Source: Eriocheir sinensis (taxonomy: Eukaryota; Arthropoda; Malacostraca; Decapoda; Varunidae). Taken from it: a stretch of 64,000 nucleotides of DNA. Below the pieces are notes generated by a model. It had not been told where the DNA came from. It saw nothing but the letters and a program-made list of their open reading frames with translations, and ran no database searches. Shown here piece after piece: positions 25,998-38,851 of this stretch; within the stretch, counting starts at the first letter, position 1; every line of letters begins with the position of its first letter. The stretch spans positions 97,001 through 161,000 of the forward strand of contig NW_026111761.1 of the NCBI RefSeq assembly GCF_024679095.1, written 5' to 3'. The translations under genes and the position numbers were made by a program.

Positions 25998-26275
25998 TGT
26001 GTTCCTCCTCCTCCTCCTCCTCCTCCTCCTCCTCCTCCTCCTCCTCTTCCTCCTCCTCCTCCTCCACCCTCTCCTTCTCCTCCTCCTCCTCCTCCACCAC
26101 CACTTCCTCCTACACCACCTTTTACTTCTCAGCTTCCTTCTTCTCTTTCTCCTACCACACCTCTTCCTTCGCCTCTTATTCTTCCACCGTCACTTCCTCC
26201 TCCTCCTCCTCCTCTTCCTCCTCCTACTCATCATCATCATCATCTTCATCCTCCTCCTCCTCCTCTAATATGATA
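25998..26275 (+). repeat. (TCC)n-rich tail of LINE copy E
   Basis: Pure TCC at the left (25998-26045), then increasingly interrupted TCC/TCA. The polyproline, polyserine and polyleucine frames are artefacts. Confidence 0.85.
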
Positions 26276-26477
26276 CTTTTCTCTCTCTTTTTCAGCTTCA
26301 AGTATTTTTGGGGTAATTCATTTTCTTCTATTAATTATCGTGGCTTGATTTATAAAAACAAAACAAAAATTCAAGTTCATCTTTTCAATCCTCTCATGTT
26401 TCTGGGGGCGGGTGTTTTTTTAATTGTCATATTTAGTCAGGCTCCTGCATTTCACTTTGTGGTTTTATCTTTCTTTT

Positions 26478-26481
<4 letters not shown>
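26276..26481. other. Spacer
   Basis: AT-rich. Nothing recognised. Confidence 0.4.

Positions 26482-26540
<59 letters not shown>
26482..26540. repeat. (GT)n microsatellite at the 3' end of LINE copy F
   Basis: Pure GT array replacing the expected poly(A) at the end of copy F. Confidence 0.9.
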
Positions 26541-26543
<3 letters not shown>

Positions 26544-29505
26544 ACAACAAAGGAGGCAGCTCAAGGGCACAAAAAAAGGAAACAATAATAAAAAAAGCCC
26601 GCTACTCGCTGCTCCTAAAAAAGAATCCAAAGAGGTGGCCGAAAGAGAGGTCAATTTCGGGAGGAGAGGTGTCCTGATACCCTTCTCTTGAAAAAGTTCA
26701 AGTCGTAGGCAGGAGGAAATACAGATGAAGGAAGATTGTTCCAGAGTGTACCAGCGTGAGGGATGAAATAGTGAAGATGCTGGTTAACTCTTGCATAAGG
26801 GGTTTGGACAGTGGAGGCATGCAGTTAGGAAGTTCAGAAGAGCAGTCAGCGTGGAAATATCGACAGAAGATAGAAAGAGAGGCAACATCGCGACGGAATT
26901 TAAGAGGTAGAAGACTATCAGTAGGAGGAGAGCTGATGAGACGAAGAGCCTTAGACTCCACTCTGTCCAGAAGAGCTGTGTGAGTGGAGCCCCCCCCACG
27001 TGAAATGCATACTCCATATACGAGGGCGGACAAGGCCCCTGTATATGGATTGCAACTGACGATACCGAACGACCAACATCGAGGAAGCTGATTTAGCGAG
27101 AGAGGAGATGTGAAGTTTCCAGTTGAGATTTTGGGTAAAGGATAGACCGAGGATATTTAGTGTTGAAGGTGGTGATAACTGAGTGTTGTCGAAGAACAGG
27201 GGATAAGTGTTTGGAGGATTGTGTCGAGTTGATAGGTGGAGAAATTAAGTTTTTGAGGCATTGAAGGACACACGGTTCCTTCTGCCCCAATCGGAAATGA
27301 TAGCAAGGTCTGAGGTTAAGCGTTCTGCAGCCTCCAGTCTGGAGTCGTGTACTTCCTGTTGAGAGGATCTTCTATTGAAAGAAGCTGAATAATGCAGAGT
27401 GGAGTAGTCGGCGTATGAGTGGACAGGACAGTTTGTTATGGAAAGAAGATCATTGATGAATAACAGGAAGAGAGTGATAGGACAGAGCCCTGTGGAACAC
27501 CACTGTTGATAGATTTAGGAAGAACATTGACCGTCTACCACCGCAGAGATAGAACGGCCGGAAAGGAAACTGGAGATAAAGGAACAGAGAGAGGATAGAA
27601 TTCGAAAGAGGGCAATTTAGAAAGCAAAGACTTGTGCCAGACTCTATTGAAGGCTTTCGATATATCTAGCGCAACAGAGAAAGTTTCACCGAAACGGCTA
27701 AGAGAGGATGACCAAGAGTCAGTTAAGAGAGCAAGAAGAACGCCAGTAGAACGCCCCCTGCGGAACCCATACTGGCGATCAGATAAAAGGTTAGAAGTGG
27801 AAAAGTGCTTTTGAATCTTCCGGTTAAGGATTGATTCAAAAGCTTTAGATAGACAGGAAAGTAAAGCTATAGGGCGGTAGTTTGAGGGATTGGAATGGTC
27901 ACCCTTCTTAGGCACAGGCTGTACAAAGGCACACTTCCAGCAGGAAGGAAAGGTAGATGTTGATAGGCAGAGACGAAATACTTTGACCAGGCAGGGTGTC
28001 AGCACGGAAGCACAGTTTTTAAGGACAATAGGAGGAATTCCATCAGGTCCATAAGCCTTCTGAGAGTTAAGGCCAGAGAGGGCATAGAAAACATCACTTC
28101 GAAGAATCTTAATAACAGGCATAAAGGAGTCAGAGGGTGGATGAATAGGAGGAATATGCCCAGAATCGTCCAAGGTGGAGTTCTTACAGAAAGTTTGAGC
28201 GTAGAGTTCAGCCTTAGAGACAGATGAGGCGGCAGTGCTGCCATCAGGGTTAAGGAGAGGAGGGAAAAGGGAAGAAGTGAAATTGGAGGAGATGTTTTTG
28301 GCTAGATGCCAGAGGTCACGGGAAGAATTAGAAGAAGCAAGGTGTTGACATTTTCTGTTGATAAAAGTAGTTTTGGTAAGTCGGAGAATAGATTTGGCAT
28401 GATTCCGGGCTGAAATGTAAAGGTCATAGTTAGCGGGAGTTCGAAGGCTCTGGAACCTTATGTGAGCTGCCTCTCTATCTTTAATAGCACGAGAACAAGC
28501 ATGATTAAACCAAGGCTTTTTAGCATGAGGAGTAGAGAAAGAACTTGGAATGTATGCCTCCATTCCAGAGACAATCACCTCAGAGATGCGCTGGGCACAC
28601 ACAGAGGGGTCTCTCTCCTGGAAGCAGTAATCATTCCACGGGAAATCGGAAAAGTACATCCTCAGGTCGTCCCACCGAGCTGAAGCAAAATGCCAGAAGC
28701 ATCGCCTCTTCGATGGGTCCAGAGGATGTACAGGAGCGATAGGACAGGAAACAGAAATAAAGTTATGATCGGAGGAGCCCAACGGAGAGAACAGTTTGAC
28801 AGAGTAAGCAGAAGGATTAGAGGTAAGGAAGAGGTCTAGAATGTTGGGCCTGTCTCCAAGACGGTCGGGAATACGTGTAGGGTGCTGAACCAACTGCTCT
28901 AGGTCGTTGAGGAGAGCAACGTTGTAGGCTTGTTCACCAGGCTGGTCAGTGAAAGTGGTGAACATTGAAATCTCCCAAGATGGAGATTTCAGCGAAGGGA
29001 GAGTGAGTCACGATGTGCTCCACTTTAGAATTCAAATAATCAAAGAATTTTACATAGTTAGTAGAGTTAGGTGAGAAATAAACAGCACAGATGTATTTAG
29101 TAATAGAATGACAATGAAGTCTTAGCCAGATGGTAGAAAATTCAGAAGAGTCAAGGTTGTGGGCACGAGAGCAAGTGATGTCATTGCGCACGTAGACGCA
29201 ACATCCAACTTTGGATTGAAATTTAGGATAGAGATAGTAGGAGGGAACAGAGTAGAAGTTGCTGTCAGTAGCCTCAGAAACCTGTGTTTCGGTGAGGAAG
29301 AGAAGATGAGGTATAGAGGAGGAGAGATGGTGTTCCAGAGAATGAAAATTAGAACGAAGACCACGAATGTTGTAGAAATTGATAAGGAGGAGGTTCGAGG
29401 AGTTATCAGGACACCTCTCAAGTCGGCAGCCAGAAGGGGAGTCCTCCCTGGGGGAATTTATGGTCCCCCCCCCCAGGCGGGGACTCCGAGGCAGTGTTGT
29501 TTTTC
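26541..29505 (-). pseudogene. Jockey-like LINE, copy F
   Basis: From 29400 downward the minus strand encodes an APE-type endonuclease ([31 protein letters not shown]) and then the reverse transcriptase in a 476-codon frame at 28965-27535 ([43 protein letters not shown]). A frameshift near 27540 breaks it. Downstream the catalytic box is YADY, not YADD, so the polymerase would be dead even in frame. The tail (VWGGxPHTALLDRVE, WNNLPxxVFPPAYD) lies in fragments at 27033-26698. The 3' terminus carries the CTCAAGGGCAC signature shared with copies G and H. It extends slightly further 5' than H. Confidence 0.9.
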
Positions 29506-29751
29506 ACCATTTTGAATTTTGAATTTTGGGAAAAGGTGTGTGTTGTGTGAATGTAGTATGGTGTAGAAAGAGAGAGGAACTGTCTTTAGAGAGCATGCTG
29601 AACTGCTCTCTGGTGTTGATGAGACAAAAGGGAAACGGTTAGTGAGGACATGGGAAGGGTCTTTGAAGGGCTTCATCACCCTCCTCGCTTCCCATATATC
29701 CTCACCGGGAGTAGCTCACGCCCGTTCGATAGGTGTCTTCGTACCTCCTCC

Positions 29752-29798
<47 letters not shown>

Positions 29799-30044
29799 TT
29801 TTTATGCATGTGTTCCTATTTTTTTCCATTCTGTGTTTGTGTAATTCATTGCATGGTTTTTTTTCATAAATGTCATTTTTTCAGTTTTTCCAGTATTTTT
29901 TCCATATTTTTCGTCTGTTTGATCGTGTTTCGTGTTAATTCTTGTTTATGTACCTGTTTGCCTGTTTTATTAGTGTTTTTCGTGTCTTTTCCTATTTTCC
30001 ATGTTCGAATACCTGTTTGCCTTCTTACATTTATGAATATATAT
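29506..30044. other. Spacer with (GT)n at 29755-29793
   Basis: A GT microsatellite then a T-rich tract. No gene recognised. Confidence 0.5.
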
Positions 30045-31490
30045 ATTTTTTACAACATAGGAGACAGCTCAAGGGCACAAAAAGGAAACAATAAAAAAGC
30101 CCGCTACTCGCTGTTCCTAAAAAGAATTAAAAGAGGTGGCCGGAAGATAGGTCAATTCGGGAGGAGAGGTGTCCTGATACCCTCCTCTTGAAAGAGTTCA
30201 AGTCGTAGGCAGGAGGAAATACAGATGAAGAATATTGTTCCAGAGTTTACCAGCGTGAAGGATGAAAGAGTGAAGATGCTGATTAACTCGTGCGTAAGGT
30301 ATTTGGGCAGTAAAAGGATGAACTTAAGTAGAAAGTCGTGTGTGGCGAGGCCGCGGGAGGGGGGGGAGGCATTCAAGTTAACAAGTTCGGAAGAGCAGCT
30401 ATCGATAGAAGATAGAAAGAGAGGCAACATGGCGGCGAAATTTAAGAGGTAGAAGACTATTAGTAAGAGGAGGAAAGCTAATGAGACGAAGAGCCTTAGA
30501 CTCCACTCTGTCCAAGAGAGCTGTGTGAGTGAAGCCCCCCACACGTGAGATGTATACTCCATACGAGGGCGGACAAGGCTCCTCTATATGGAAAACATTT
30601 GTGCGGGGAAGAAGAACTGGCGGATACGATACAGAACCCCCAACCTCGAGGAAGCTGATTTAGTAAGAGATGAGATGTAAAGTTTCCACTTGAGATTTTG
30701 GCTAAGGATAGACCGAGGATATTTAGTGTTGAAGAAGGTGACAGCTGGGTGTTGTCGAAGAATAGGGGATAGGTGTTTGGAAGATTGTGTCGAGTTGATA
30801 GGTGGAGAAAATGGGTTTTGAGGCATTGGAGGACACAAGGTTCCTTTACTAATCGGAAATGATAGCAAGGTCTAAGGTTAAGCGTTCTGCAGCCTCCAGT
30901 CTGGAGTCTTGTAATTCCTGTTGAGAGGGTCTTCTGTTGAAAGAAGTTGAATAATGCGTATGAGTGGATAGTACAGTTTGTTATGGAAAAAAGATCATTG
31001 ATGAATGACAGGATGAGAGTGGTTGATAGGACAGAGCCCTGTGGAACACCACTGTTGATAAGTTTAGGGGAAGAACAGTGACCGTCTATCACAGCTGAGA
31101 TAGAGCGGCAGGAAAGGAAACTGGAGATAAAGGAACAGAGAGAAGGATAGAATCCGAAGGAGGGCAGTTTAGAGAGCAAAGATTTGTGCCAAACTCTATC
31201 GAAAGCTTTCGATATGTCTAGAGCAACAGAGAAAGTTTCACCGAAACGGCTAAGAAAGAATGACCAAGAGTCAGTTAAGAGAGCAAGAAGATCCCCAGTA
31301 GAACAGGGACACGCCAGTCCTCGTCGACAGACCGACTTGGTCGGCTAGATTTCGATCGCCGATAGAGTCGGTGTGTCGGCTCCCTGCTACGGGCCAAAGG
31401 CCCGTGCTCCCTCGTGCAAGAGGGAGCAATCTCCCCCCCCCCCCCAGTAGAACGCCCCTTGCGGAACCCATACTGGCGGTCAGATAGGTT
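30045..31490 (-). pseudogene. Jockey-like LINE, copy G (3' half)
   Basis: Corresponds to the second half of copies F and H: LDISKAFDRVW near 31200, SGVPQGSVLS, then a small deletion that removes the YADD aspartates (HSYA joined to LFNFF), then FLHLSTRHNLPN and the terminal WNN region in shifted frames. The copy is interrupted by a 139-bp insertion at 31305-31443 and stops at a TTA/GTA microsatellite at about 31495. The 3' terminus at 30045 ends against AT repeats. Confidence 0.88.
31305..31443. mobile_element. SINE-like 139-bp insertion with 10-bp target duplication
   Basis: CCAGTAGAAC flanks it at 31295-31304 and 31444-31453 and occurs once at the same site in copy F. The insert is GC-rich and contains several short hairpins (GACTTGGTCGGCTAG, GGGCCAAAGGCCC, GCTCCCTCGTGCAAGAGGGAGC) and ends in a run of C. 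No tRNA boxes were recognised, so its origin is unknown. Confidence 0.75.
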
Positions 31491-31497
31491 ATTATTA

Positions 31498-31513
31498 TTA
31501 TTATTATTATTAT

Positions 31514-31578
<65 letters not shown>

Positions 31579-31630
31579 ATAGTAGTTGTAGTAGTAGTGT
31601 TATTATTATTATCATTATAATTAGTAGGGT
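31498..31630. repeat. (TTA)n(GTA)n compound microsatellite
   Basis: TTA units, about 20 GTA units, then TTA again. The poly-Leu, poly-Val and poly-Thr frames over it are artefacts. Confidence 0.9.
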
Positions 31631-32804
31631 AGTAGTTGTGTTCACAGGAATGATACCCGCCATTTAGGTCCAAAGAGGGGGGTGGACGCCCCCCCCCCCC
31701 TCCTGGATCCGCTACTGCATATGAGAATCTAGGGACTAAATATTATAGCCTACCTTTTGAAATTTTGTGAGAAATATTGTGCAGTGCAACTGTTGATACA
31801 ACAAACATTATGGGTTGTTGTTTAGGGTAAGATAATCTTGTACTTATTTTTTGGAAACACTTTTCGGTCTCATCATGTATCATAACTACATTATGATTTG
31901 CATGCATGAGAACATAGTTTTTCGAAAATAACATTTGAGGAGAAAGTCCGCCGTGGATTAAAAATGCATCTATGGTCATGAATAATTTAATTTTTGTATA
32001 TATTAGTACCTTTGTTATCATATGAAAATTTCAAGCTGATCAGATGAAATGAAAAATTAAGAATATTATTTTTCGTTATTTTTATGAACATTTTGAATTA
32101 ATTTCTCTCAGCCATTTTTTTACTGATTTCCTTGTGACACGCACATCTGATAATTCATTGTTATTCTAACAGATGGTCAAGATGTTTTCTTGAAGACTAG
32201 TTTTGTTAATCTGTAATTTTTTTTTTTAATTGTTTTTGGAGAATTTTCCCATATATCAAAACTATGCCGTTTAAAAAATAAATATCTTGTAGAATATTAG
32301 TACGATATATGATCTTGTATGTCCTAAAGTTTCATGAAAGTCGTGCAGAAAATAAAAGCAAATAAATATTTTTATGTTCATTTTGTACTAGTTTTGAGAA
32401 AAACGCGATTAAAGTTTTGCCAAAGTTCTTGGGCCCAGTGTAGGTACTATACTGTCAATGCTGCTTTGATATGAATTTTATGGGATCAGTAATCATATAT
32501 CAGTGAGTGCATAAAAGGATCAGGCACCTTGTCCCCCTTATAAAGGTATTAATCGCTCAAAGGTGAGGGTGTCAGGGCGCGCCAAGCCCCTCTTTGTTGC
32601 AAGGTTCGATCAGTACTCTCCAGATGCATAGCTATCGGTTGGAAGTCCTTTGTCTGCCTTCCTCTTCTTCTCTATTGTCGTCTTCGGTGTAATTCTTGTA
32701 TTTTCTCTCATTTCTAATCTTTTTTCTATGTATTCATTTGTTCCAAACTTTTTTTGTGAGCACGTTGCACTTTTCATATCCAAAATTTTTTATTTTACTT
32801 GACA
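31631..32804. other. AT-rich spacer, 1.2 kb
   Basis: No gene, SINE or LINE motif recognised. A C-run at 31689-31702 is followed by CTCCTGGATCCGCTACTGCAT, which looks like the end of an unidentified repeat. Confidence 0.45.
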
Positions 32805-33118
32805 GCCTATAGCGCCGGTAGGCTCTCTTGAGGGGCCTAGATGGTATTCGGCCCCAACCCGTTATGGCGCAGGCAAGTGTTTTATAGTGGCGCCATCTTT
32901 TATTGGCTCATGCTGCCCCGGAGCTCGTTCTTGATTCACTTGGACGGTTTCCTCTAGAGTCCGGGTTGATGGGTGGTCTTCAGGACAGCATGTCGGTAGT
33001 TTCAAGCCACTCGGCGGTGACTGAAAAATCCCAGGTGGTAGCGGCGGATTCGAGCCCGCGTCATCCATCACGCAATGAATGCGGGGCACGCACGCTAACC
33101 ACTCAGCCACCGCCTACC
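32805..33118 (-). mobile_element. tRNA-derived SINE, family 2, fullest copy
   Basis: On the minus strand from about 33117: GGCGGTGGCTGAGTGGTTAGC (A-box region), B box GGCTCGAATCC, then a body with CTCTAGAGGAAACCGTCC and AGATGGCGCCACTA. It ends GCGCTATAGGCTGTCAAG followed by an A-rich tail. Other copies or parts lie at 3130-3445, 40902-41056, 43098-43297 and 50689-50740. Confidence 0.85.
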
Positions 33119-33399
33119 CAAATTATGTTCTAAAACTGTTACATGGGTTACAAACTTCAGCCTGAAGATTGTTGCATGTTTGATTTTTCAACATTTATTC
33201 CATACTTTGGCATGCCAGCTAATGCGCCGCAGTCAGCGTGCCACGCCCACACAGTGGCCATTTAAATCTCCTCGCTATTGACATTTAAATGTATGTTTGA
33301 CCGAAAAAAGATCTACCAAACGAAAGCCAAAGGAGAGGATGTTGCCATAGACCATATAACTCAATTTCGTATTTTTTGAAAATTATTTTCGTATTTTCA
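33119..33399. other. Spacer
   Basis: Nothing recognised except the outer, diverged edge of the inverted repeat that follows. Confidence 0.4.
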
Positions 33400-33699
33400 G
33401 GGAGGACTCTTTCCTTAAACAATACGTCGAAAAATGCTGGTATTTGGGGGGAGTATGTTTGAGACCCAGACCTGATTAGTAAAAATATGCTTACGTGCCA
33501 AATGTGGATGATTACGGCACTTGTTGGAGTAACTTTAGGGTAAACCTCGATAAAACACACGGGCACAGGTAGCGAGGCTATGCGTGTCATCATATTAATT
33601 TGCAACTCCTCACAATCATGTCGAGACGTCGACGTAACGTCTAACTATGAGGTAATAGTATTTATCACTGCCCCAAACGGAAGTTCTGTCTTTCTGCCT

Positions 33700-33777
<78 letters not shown>

Positions 33778-34214
33778 AACACACACACACACACCTGCAT
33801 AATTAATATAGAACAGTGGTTCTTAGTCATGTTATCACCGCGCCGCTCTGGTAGGCTATTTGGTTCACCCCTGCACGCCCCCCAGTACTTGGTTTATCCC
33901 TCAAGTAGCTACATGATCATTTCATCCACATATCCTGGCATTTTTTCCTCAACGCCCCCTCTCATTTTTTTTATCAGACTGATAATATTATAAAATATAA
34001 CTGGAAAAGTAGCATTCTGCCACAGACTTTTTCTGCAAGAATTCTTTAGTGGCAAAATGGTTAAGAACCATTGCTTCTTGTTACATGCATATACCATGTA
34101 GTACTAATGGCAGTATTTTCCATGCAGAGGATAAATATTTTCCTTAGAGTAAAACTTTTTCGCAAATATTTTCATATGAGCATCAACTCCATGTGTAGGG
34201 CTGAAATATTGTTA

Positions 34215-34269
<55 letters not shown>

Positions 34270-34555
34270 GCAGAAAGACAAAAGAAAGAGTACTAATACA
34301 ACAAGGTTAAACGTCGACGTCTCGACATGATTGAGAGGAGGTGCAAATTAATATGATGACACGCCTGGCCTCGCTACCTGTGCCCGTGTGTTTTAGCGAA
34401 GTTTGCCCTAAAGTTACTCCTACAAGTGGCGTAATCATCCGCATTTGGCACGTAGGTATTTTTTGCCAATCAGGTCCGGGTCTCAAACATCCTCCCCCAA
34501 AATTTCAGCATTTATCGAAGTTTTTTTTAAAATTTAATTTCGAAAAAAACCCTGA
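33400..34555. repeat. Large inverted repeat with microsatellite-bearing arms
   Basis: Arms of about 300-340 bp at 33400-33700 and 34270-34555 are inverted copies. Both encode, read outward, a similar start MQINMMTR and then diverge by substitutions and small indels. The left arm continues inward into (CA)n (33702-33796) and the right arm into (GT)n (34218-34265), so the microsatellite is part of the repeated unit. The centre holds a hAT-like MITE. No transposase seen. Confidence 0.75.
33814..34073. mobile_element. hAT-like MITE (CAGTGGTTCTTA ends)
   Basis: CAGTGGTTCTTA at the left and TTAAGAACCATTG at the right form imperfect inverted ends of the type also seen at 37961 and 42010. No convincing 8-bp duplication. 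Non-coding. Confidence 0.55.
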
Positions 34556-34679
34556 AAACAAAAGTGGTGTTCTCATCACACTGCAGCCATCAGAATAATA
34601 CATACTTGAGAAATGTGATGCCTTTCTTTCTTTGAATTCTTGTCGCACTTATTAATACAGCTATCCAGGAAACACTATT

Positions 34680-34987
34680 ACGTATATATTACGTAGTATA
34701 AAGGTAACGGTTTTGTAACTTTTACGTAGCCAAGATACAGTTATTACGAAAATGTGTGGACTCCCAGGTACGTCCTCAAAACGCATTTCACTACGTAACT
34801 CACGGCCTTTCTGCAGCCTTATGACAACGTACCATTAACACGTTTTTATGATGTTTCTACTACCTTTTTACCACGTCCTCATCACCTTTTAACAACCCAT
34901 TTACTACGTATCAATTACTTTTTTGCTACGTTATTGCTGCCCTTAGCGTGCATAGAGCCACGACCTTCCTGCTACGTACCATTAGCT
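34680..34987. repeat. Cluster of ACGT(A) words
   Basis: About eleven ACGT or ACGTA words fall in 310 bases, many as CTACGTA or ACGTACCATT. It adjoins the long inverted repeat that follows and may be its subterminal repeat region. Confidence 0.5.
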
Positions 34988-35690
34988 TTCTACGTACAAC
35001 GGTTCGTGCAACAGCTCCTTCCAGTACCTGTAGCCGGTGTGTCATAACTTATTTTCCTTTACTGCTTCAGTCACATAACCATATTATTTACCTCTTTTTT
35101 ATGCATATTATCACCAGTGAAAATCAATGGTAGTTCACTTGTAGATTAGCTGAGCCTTAAAATCTCAGTTAATGGATTCAAACAGCAATCTTACCTACAT
35201 TTTTTTTCTAATCACTAAGCTTCTATGGAGTTCAGGTATCAAATAGGGATTCTAATTTCATCAAAATAACTTTCTTATTGTATGGACAGAATAAGTGGCT
35301 TAACTAGCAAACTATATTATCCTATCTGCTCTCTGAAAAAAAATCCACCTTGTCAATAATTTCCACTCTGACATGATCCAAGTAAATATGTTATATTGTA
35401 ATTGCATTTACTGATTTTCAAAAGTGAAAGGAGAAAAGCATGAATAGAATATCAGCTCACCACATCTCATTCTATCATTGTTCATTTGCTGGTTAAGACC
35501 AACTTAGATTTTAGGACTCAGGTAATCTTCTAGTAAAGAACCATTGATTTTCATTGTTGATTATATGGATAAAAAAAGAGGTAAAGAATATGGTTGTGAC
35601 TGGAGCAGTGAAGGAAAATAAGAGTTATGACACACAGGTTACAGGTACTGGAAGGAGCTGTTGCACAAACCATTGTTCTAGCAACGGGCG
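34988..35690. mobile_element. Long-inverted-repeat element, arms about 200 bp
   Basis: 34988-35190 and 35485-35690 are inverted copies sharing GCAACAGCTCCTTCCAGTAC, GTGTGTCATAACT, GAAAATCAATGGT and AGATTA...CCTTAAAATCT. The spacer is about 300 bp and AT-rich. No coding region; probably a non-autonomous DNA transposon of unknown class. Confidence 0.7.
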
Positions 35691-36840
35691 GCCGTTCGAC
35701 ACAAGTTTGTGATTGATGATTGATTGATAGTTTATTGTCGCAAGTAAACAACAATAGAGAAGGGAGGAACATGCCATCCCAACCCTAGTAATACATGGGG
35801 AGTTGGGTTCGTGTGTGCGTGTCGGCGTGTGTCAACGGGCGCGAGTCTCTAGGGCCGGCGGCGGCGGCTACACATGCTCGTTTTGAATGAAGAATTATGG
35901 TACATACAATACTTATTTTGGCATTACCATGAGGTGATAACTGTGTCTCGTACATTATAACATTTGTTTAATTCTTTTACTTTGGCCAGACAATTCTCAT
36001 AGCTAATAATGAAAAAAAACATACGTCCTTGAGTGAATGACGGTAACTCTGCTGGGTCGCTGAGTCTGTCAGACGTCACTCACGCCAGCTTGCCTCAGGC
36101 CTCCAGTCCGTCCCTACACTACGCCCCACTGACTTTTTCCCCTTCCTTTTGAACATTCTAATTGCCTCTGTTTTACCATCGAGGATAAAGAAATACTGGA
36201 AAAGAAGTAAGAACTGTTCAAGTGACGGAGTGGGGCGAAGAAAAGAAAGAATAGACGAAGTACTGGCCATTCTTCTCCCCCCCCCCGCTTCCAAATGACT
36301 GTCTTTTTGTTGTCGAGGAAGTAGCCTAATAGTGAAAACATAAAACTACTAAAAAAAAGGTAGCTACACTACGGTTTCAGAGCTGGTTATCTTTCCGCTT
36401 TTTTTCTCTTCATAATGGAAAAAAGAAATGAAGATATATGATTAGTTAACTAGACAAATTCTTGGTACGATTTTGATGGGGTGTTTTTTTTTTCTTGAAT
36501 GCCAAAACGAGGATATAGAAATGGAAATGCAAGTTGACTGATTGATTGTGTCTTATTCTCCGTCTTTCCTGCTCTGGTTATTTAGGTATTTATTTATTAT
36601 CACGATGTAACGAATCGTTCTTCTAAGGGTATTTGCAATGTCTGTAGTGTAATATTTGTGATTCTTATCTCCGCATAAAAGCTCGCAGTCCCCGCCGCGC
36701 CGCGCCGCCCCAACAATGGATAAAATTGTTTCTGGTCAACCTATTTCCACCCCCTTGACGTATCAGAAACTTACTAATTAAAAAAAAGGTAATTCAAAGG
36801 CTCTCCACCATGGATGTGTCCGTGTGTGTCTTACTCAAGT
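35691..36840. other. Spacer, 1.1 kb
   Basis: No gene recognised. TTGATTGATTGATAG-type sequence at 35714-35735 and a CG-rich patch at 36688-36712 (CCGCCGCGCCGCGCCGCC) are the only notable points. Confidence 0.45.
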
Positions 36841-36846
36841 GGCAGA

Positions 36847-36848
<2 letters not shown>

Positions 36849-36919
<71 letters not shown>
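36849..36919. repeat. (CT)n microsatellite
   Basis: Pure CT array of about 35 units with no recognised LINE end beside it. Confidence 0.9.
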
Positions 36920-36921
<2 letters not shown>

Positions 36922-37960
36922 ACACACTTGTACGTATCTCTTATCATCATCGCTGTCTATTTTGTGATGATTTTTCCTGAATAATAAAATCAACAGCGAG
37001 GTAGCTACATACATGATGCGTGTGTAGGACAATTGTTTGCCGAGTGAAGATGTCTCCATTCTTCCTCCAAGCCTGTGACGAGCGACAGAGGGAGGGAGAG
37101 AGAGAGAGAGAGAGTTACCTCCGTTTTTTTTTATACTCTTTCTTTTTACTTTCCACTAGCTTCTTTTCACTCATTATTCACTATTGTTTTACACTATTGA
37201 TTCGGTAGCAGTACTTAGTGTTCACGAGCGTTATCGTTGTTCAGATAAATGAGTACGATGCTAGGTGTTACGAGCGCTAAAATTTGAAAACGTCGGAGCT
37301 TATTGGGTTAAATCGTAGACTTTGGGTGTGTCTCCCCGAAGCAATCTTTAATGCTTTATTGCTTTATTATTCTGAAACGGTGCCGGAATAAATATTTAGA
37401 GGCTTCGAAAACGTTGTCGTGGAACATAACCCCCTATAATTAATGGGATGATAGGTTTGATATATGCGAATTCACATTATGCGAGCTTTTTGCAGAACGT
37501 AATCCTCGCATATAACGAATACCTGGTGTATATAATCTTCAAATTTAATATTTAATATATTAGGATGCAGAGTATATAATTTCTGTATAGAAAAAAAATT
37601 ACTGAGATTAAAAATTTATATAATCATATCCTAGAGCATGCTAGGACAATGAAGTGTAAAATTGACAGCAAAATTATAAAATCCAACAATTTTTTTTCCT
37701 ACTGAATCGCTAGATCCCAAAATATGAGTCATGAGGAAACAAAACTAGGTATTCCTTTTTCTCATAAAGGAAGAAATACATACACACAAACATTGCTTGA
37801 ATCATATATGAAAAAAGATATACTTTCCTCTGAAATCAAAATAATTTCACCAAACAAACTTATTCCAGTAGGTAATTGCCCTAATACATTAGGGACTAGA
37901 TTAACAATGCCTAGGGACTATAGCAGATCTCCAAGATCCTATTAGAAAGTTTGTGTAATG
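36920..37960. other. Spacer, 1.0 kb
   Basis: AT-rich. GCGAATTCACATTATGCGAGC near 37468 and TCGCATATAACGAAT near 37505 are palindromic words that could belong to an old DNA transposon. No gene recognised. Confidence 0.4.
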
Positions 37961-38195
<235 letters not shown>

Positions 38196-38851
38196 GTGTG
38201 ACGGAAGACATAAAGACATGAACACTCCAAAACAGTGCATTTTTTAAGGAAATTTCACTGGGCGACATGACTTGAATATCCCAAACCCAGAACTAAAATC
38301 AATGTATATAAATGATAAGGAATTTAATAAAACTAAGTTATATAAATATTAATATCAATGATCGAGGAATTTAATTCGAACTTTGCACGCTGTAATGTAA
38401 TATCTTGTGTAATGTAATGCATCATTTTCTTTCAAAGAAATACAATAAACCAAGAATACACATTAACAAAACTTATGAGGAGGTACCTCGTGGTACTATC
38501 AGTACCAAATTAATACATGTATTTATAGTTTTATACTGGAAATAATATACTTTTCTGGTAAATTACTCCATATCACAAAAATAGCAAAATATGCAATACA
38601 GAAAATAAGAAGATTGTTTAATCCACATGTGTATCAAAAGAAAGAAAATTTGCACATTAATTGCCACAAACTGGGTTTTTTTTCAGAAACTCAAAAAAAA
38701 AGTTTAAATAAGAAGCAGCATGATCAAGAAACAAATAAAGACATTAAACTGAACTCTCCTTGGCAAAGAACTTCTTTATAAAATGCCTATCTTGATATAA
38801 TTCTTTGTCTGGAACTTTGTATCTGCGCTGTTTTTTTCTGGAGAAACTTTG

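Noticed and set aside
25972..26482. Polyproline, polyserine and polyleucine proteins
   Set aside because: Three overlapping frames of a TCC repeat forming a LINE tail.
32805..33118. tRNA genes suggested by A- and B-box sequences, also at 714, 3400 and 48273
   Set aside because: The boxes are followed by conserved SINE bodies, several copies exist, and no complete cloverleaf with acceptor pairing was apparent.
36688..36712. CG-rich patch as a promoter or CpG island
   Set aside because: Only about 25 bases long, and no gene follows.
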